NCBI GenBank assembly: GCA_910591455.2
Contig: OU342821.1
Location: forward strand, 1,570,001-1,634,000
Source: Pholis gunnellus
Lineage: Eukaryota > Chordata > Actinopteri > Perciformes > Pholidae
Direction of reading: 5' to 3'
Length of the DNA stretch: 64,000 nt
The position numbers were made by a program, and so were the translations under genes. Position 1 is the first letter of the stretch, and each line of letters begins with the position of its first letter. Of this stretch, positions 62,401 through 64,000 are shown piece by piece. The notes under the pieces are model-generated. The model had not been told where the DNA came from. It searched no databases and saw only the letters and a list, made by a program, of their open reading frames with translations.

Positions 62401-63945
62401 AAGAAGCTCTTGGGTTGTTTTCATAGCATGTTTTAGATCATAATCCATCTGCACTGTGAGGCGCCGTCCAATCAGTTTTGTAGCATTAAGCTTAATCTGA
62501 GCAGATAGTTTAACCCTAAACTCCTCAGAACTCATCCTGCTGCTTCGATCAGCTGTGACATCATCAATGAACACCATTGACCCAGTTCCATTGGCAGCCA
62601 TACATGTCCATCCAAAGCACTGCCTCCACCATGTTAAACAGATGATGTGGTATGCTTCAGATCGTGAGCCGTTCCTTTCCTTCTCCACACTTTTCTGTTC
62701 CCATCATTCTGGTACAAGTTAATCTTGGTTTCATCCAAAGAATCTTTTTCAGATGTTTTCTGTTAAAGTCTAATCGGGCCTTCCTGTTCTTCAGTGTTAC
62801 CAGTGGTTTGCACCTTGATGTAAACTGTATTTAGATTCATGAAGGCGTCTCTTGATTGTCAACTTTAACAATGACGCGCCTTTATCCTACAGAGTGTTCT
62901 TGACTTCAGTAGATGTTATGAAGGGTTATTCTTCACCAAGGTACACCAATTTTGTTAACCTAATAATGGCCTCCTTCATTTACATTGACACCTTTTTGGT
63001 CCGCATGCTGAGAGTTCCAAGGACCAGCTACCAACTGCAAATATAACATTTTGAATCCTGTTGTCGGCATCATTTGTCATGAAATAGTGACAGAATAGGC
63101 CACACCTGGCCATGAAACCGTCTGTCAGACAACTGTCCAATTACTTTTGAGCCTCTGAAAATGTGGGGGGCTGTGTAAAAGTGGCTGTAATTCCTACAGA
63201 AGTGGACAAAAAAATCGACATGAAGTTCAACCTCTCTCAACTCCTCCTACTCTCCTCCACGGAGACTTGACAGTCTTGAATCGCATGAGATGTCAGAATA
63301 CTATTTGGATTATATTCACAATAAATGGCAGCATCTTGCACCACTATTGTGTGAACAGGGGAATGAATTTTTGCAAGCAAATGCGGTGATTAAAAACAAA
63401 CAAACAAAAATAAATATGCCTGAACATGCTTATGGACCTATGGCTACTAGATTTGAACTATCGAGGAGTTTTGAGGACTTCTCTTTACAAGGATGCCAGA
63501 ACAAAGATGGATTTCACCATTGTTGTGCATTGTGTGACTGTTTGGTTGCAGTTGTGGCTCTGTACTACATTTGAGATAAATAATGTGTGATGTACATGGT
63601 ATACATAGAACATAGCAGAACGAAAATGTGGTTAATACCAAAATAATAAACATACAGTGATTGCAATAAAGGCCAAAACATGGTGTGTGTCTAGGTCATT
63701 TGGACCATTGCTACCATGTGTTGTGTGTGAGTAAGTTACCCTTAGAGCATTAGTGCAACGGTCATGATAATCTGTACATAGCTGTCACAACTAACTAGGT
63801 CGTGATTGGACCTACCAGCAGTCTGTCAGAAGAGGCTGTCAGTCTGCTGTAGTAATGGACTCTGCTGTTGAGGATGGCAGCCTCAGCAGAGACCCTCTCC
63901 TGCGGGTCATCACCTACGATATTCCTGGGCTCAACGTGGAAAGGC
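50277..63945 (-). CDS. slc38a9: SLC38A9 lysosomal amino-acid transporter/arginine sensor (13 exons, 5' partial)
   Basis: The spliced product matches vertebrate SLC38A9, an 11-helix lysosomal transporter that senses luminal arginine and signals through Ragulator-Rag to mTORC1. Exons are 63945-63816, 61431-61313, 61183-61120, 60937-60844, 59694-59524, 58536-58477, 57508-57302, 56224-56117, 55182-55076, 54790-54677, 53795-53647, 53353-53264 and 50442-50277. All internal boundaries are AG/GT and the phases agree. The coding total is 1579 bases (about 525 residues), against 524 in human from residue 38 on. The cytosolic HYYSRL motif, the helix-1 WNTMMGTS motif and the C-terminal ANLLAQFFM are kept. 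The start codon lies beyond 64000. No frameshift or premature stop was seen, so the gene looks functional. Confidence 0.97.
50882..51362 (-). mobile_element. Dispersed repeat family A, copy 4 (inverted), in slc38a9 intron
   Basis: It starts AAGTATATAAGAAGTGGACG, carries TGAGACCATAAACTCATG and GACTTCTATACAACCAGAGG, and ends GGAGGTTGCTGCC. It is the fullest copy of the family in the window. Confidence 0.75.
51494..51622 (-). repeat. Inverted copy of the 41384-41514 segment
   Basis: TCATCTGTAGAAAGCGTAAG through CTGGTAATTGTTGC is the reverse complement of 41384-41514 with few differences. Confidence 0.85.
51990..52400 (+). pseudogene. Ty3/Gypsy integrase core remnant in slc38a9 intron
   Basis: Frames on the plus strand give SLDFVTGLTTSEGN (about 52189-52230), a shifted VVDRFSKMVHFIPLPKLPSA (52240-52300), and RGPQFIFQFWKAFSSLLSAM (about 52303-52363). 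These follow the order of a Gypsy integrase catalytic core. A deletion removes the middle, and frames change at least twice. It is in antisense to slc38a9 and could be the same family as the fragment at 41515. Confidence 0.8.
52662..53263 (-). other. slc38a9 intron, no recognised content
   Basis: Open frames of 60-113 codons in this stretch have no family resemblance. I see no further repeat here. Confidence 0.4.
53264..53353 (-). CDS. slc38a9: slc38a9 exon
   Basis: The exon encodes FFHVLALNILIVGSGVLMAK and FYPNIGSIIR, helix 9 or 10 and the following loop. Acceptor TTTAG, donor CAG|GTATG. Confidence 0.96.
53647..53795 (-). CDS. slc38a9: slc38a9 exon
   Basis: The exon encodes NFLDNFPSSDVMVFVARTFL and LFQMVTVYPLLGYLVRVQVM, a luminal loop and a membrane helix well conserved in SLC38A9. 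Acceptor CTACAG, donor CAG|GTAGC. Confidence 0.97.
54243..54475 (-). mobile_element. tRNA-derived SINE in slc38a9 intron
   Basis: On the minus strand it starts near TGTGGCTCAGTGGTGGAGCA (A-box-like) and carries CGGTTCGATCCCGGCT (B box), the internal RNA polymerase III promoter of tRNA-derived SINEs. The body continues to CTTGCATGGTAGCCCCTGTC and ends in a TGAATGA-rich tail near 54243. It is about 230 bp. Confidence 0.85.
54677..54790 (-). CDS. slc38a9: slc38a9 exon
   Basis: The exon encodes VRDLSVAYLLVGLTYLYVGV and FPSPPLSKDCIEP, a helix with its luminal exit. Acceptor TTTCCAG, donor CCG|GTGAGA. Exactly 38 codons, phase 0 at both ends. Confidence 0.97.
55076..55182 (-). CDS. slc38a9: slc38a9 exon
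   Basis: The exon encodes FRLLFPQFTGVLTLAFFIHN followed by CIITLMKSNKHQENN. Acceptor TTTCAG, donor AAT|GTGAGC. Confidence 0.97.
56117..56224 (-). CDS. slc38a9: slc38a9 exon
   Basis: The exon encodes TISVVYLIALVTIKAVHLGF and HLEFHWFDTTQFYVP, a helix plus luminal loop. Acceptor CTAG, donor CCAG|GTAAAC. Confidence 0.97.
57001..57020. repeat. (CA)n microsatellite
   Basis: Ten CA repeats in the slc38a9 intron. Confidence 0.9.
57302..57508 (-). CDS. slc38a9: slc38a9 exon (luminal loop and following helix)
   Basis: The first part, VICPFPNTNPGGNSTIG, is the large luminal loop; NST and NET are N-glycosylation sequons. The second part encodes HWWSKTNTVPLYLITLLLPL, a membrane helix, and ends FARFTFLG. 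Acceptor ACCAG, donor TTGG|GTAAGC. Confidence 0.96.
57664..57775 (-). mobile_element. LINE 3' tail in slc38a9 intron
   Basis: AGTCAAAGTCAGCTTTATTG followed by TCTCAATATGTACCGAACAT reads as the reverse of a common fish LINE 3' end. Only the tail is present. Confidence 0.55.
58477..58536 (-). CDS. slc38a9: slc38a9 exon (luminal loop)
   Basis: A 60-base exon encodes YVHNVNMSDTEFGTNGSDR with two N-glycosylation sequons (NMS, NGS). Acceptor TCCAG, donor AGAG|GTATGC. This loop is poorly conserved between species, and its length fits the human protein. Confidence 0.9.
59524..59694 (-). CDS. slc38a9: slc38a9 exon
   Basis: The exon encodes WEFPDVCRYYFGKFGQWSSL and SLIGAMVVYWVLMSNFLYNS, very close to the human sequence. 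Acceptor CTCCAG, donor ACA|GTAAGT. Confidence 0.97.
59965..60040 (+). mobile_element. hAT-like CAGGGGTGTCAAACTCAT terminus in slc38a9 intron
   Basis: CAGGGGTGTCAAACTCATCT, GGGCCACATCAGCATCATGG and AAAGGGCCGGTTG match, in reverse, the piece inside the hAT at 23985-24056. No right terminus or target duplication was found, so it is a fragment or its end has decayed. Confidence 0.6.
60844..60937 (-). CDS. slc38a9: slc38a9 exon
   Basis: The exon encodes AGFTLGILILIFTGLLMLYC and CYVVLKSPKSI, helix 2. Acceptor GATAG, donor TAC|GTAAGT. Confidence 0.96.
61120..61183 (-). CDS. slc38a9: slc38a9 exon (helix 1)
   Basis: A 64-base exon encodes FAIWNTMMGTSILSIPWGIK, the unwound helix 1 that lines the substrate site; the Thr matching human T133 (MGTS) is kept. 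Acceptor CATAG, donor CAG|GTGATT. Confidence 0.96.
61313..61431 (-). CDS. slc38a9: slc38a9 exon
   Basis: The exon encodes SPPNHVIPGPEELYIYSPLG and TAFKVTGSDPSSKNPSIIT, the end of the cytosolic N-terminal region leading to helix 1. Acceptor CCTCAG, donor CCAT|GTAAGC. Confidence 0.95.
61897..63200 (-). pseudogene. Tc1-like transposon remnant with broken transposase
   Basis: The left terminus CAGTCAGGGCCATAAGTATT follows a TA target. An inner inverted repeat (AGGAATTACAGCCA at 62055; TGGCTGTAATTCCT at 63182) remains on both sides, but the outer right terminus is missing. The transposase runs on the minus strand; the frame 62688-62320 has CMAANGTGSMVFIDDVTADR, LIGRRLTVQMDYDLKHAMK and NILQWPSQSPDLNPSQQ. 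The DPKHT-type motif next to the second catalytic Asp is altered, and stops or shifts occur on both sides. It lies in the slc38a9 intron between 61431 and 63816. Confidence 0.88.
63816..63945 (-). CDS. slc38a9: slc38a9 exon (cytosolic N-terminal region)
   Basis: The exon encodes PFHVEPRNIVGDDPQERVSA and AAILNSRVHYYSRLTASSD. This N-terminal region binds Ragulator in the human protein. Tyr and Leu matching human Y71 and L74 are kept; Val replaces I68. Acceptor TTGTAG, donor CTG|GTAGGT. It is the most 5' exon in the window. Confidence 0.95.
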
Positions 63946-64000
63946 CTACAAGAAGCAGACAAAAAGTCATGTCATTTCTAACAGTATTCAACCTATGACA

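Overview
The window looks like nuclear DNA of a ray-finned (teleost) fish. Two vertebrate genes can be recognised. The rest is AT-rich non-coding DNA packed with fish-type mobile elements: hAT, Tc1, L1, L2, an RTE/Rex3-like tail, DIRS, Ty3/Gypsy, an endogenous-retrovirus fragment and a tRNA-derived SINE.

Genes. (1) One exon on the minus strand (16712-17396) encodes the cysteine-rich-domain N-terminus of a type III neuregulin, most like nrg1. It ends at a perfect GTAAGT donor. Everything to its left (1-16711) is therefore read as intron, with the EGF exons outside the window. (2) From 63945 down to 50277, also on the minus strand, lie 13 exons of slc38a9, the lysosomal arginine-sensing amino-acid transporter of the mTORC1 pathway. 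All internal exons have AG/GT boundaries and compatible phases. They cover the equivalent of human residues 38-561; the first coding exon or exons lie beyond 64000.

Between the genes (18.2-49 kb) lies a block of nested repeats. A hAT transposon with a perfect 8-bp target duplication (CTATACAG) spans 28582-38386 (9.8 kb). Inside it are a 2.4-kb array built on GTAA/GCCT words (29170-31558), a tandem of ~0.57-kb units that each hold two foldback palindromes (32535-33960), and a solo Gypsy LTR with its own 5-bp target duplication (37806-38225). A second, 5.4-kb array of GTTCYRT words (42345-47735) starts about 45 bases inside the LTR of a Gypsy remnant. It ends against an inverted copy of the same foldback unit. 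Neither array encodes a protein; the very long open frames come from words that lack stop codons.

Other insertions with clear boundaries are a 2.77-kb hAT (11074-13838, duplication GGTACAGG) and a 695-bp hAT (23592-24286, duplication GCCTAGAG) inside an L1 remnant. A DIRS fragment follows a third hAT 5' end (from 4607), and a Tc1 remnant lies in a slc38a9 intron. No tRNA, rRNA, CRISPR or prokaryotic feature was seen. All family assignments come from reading the sequence; no database search was run.
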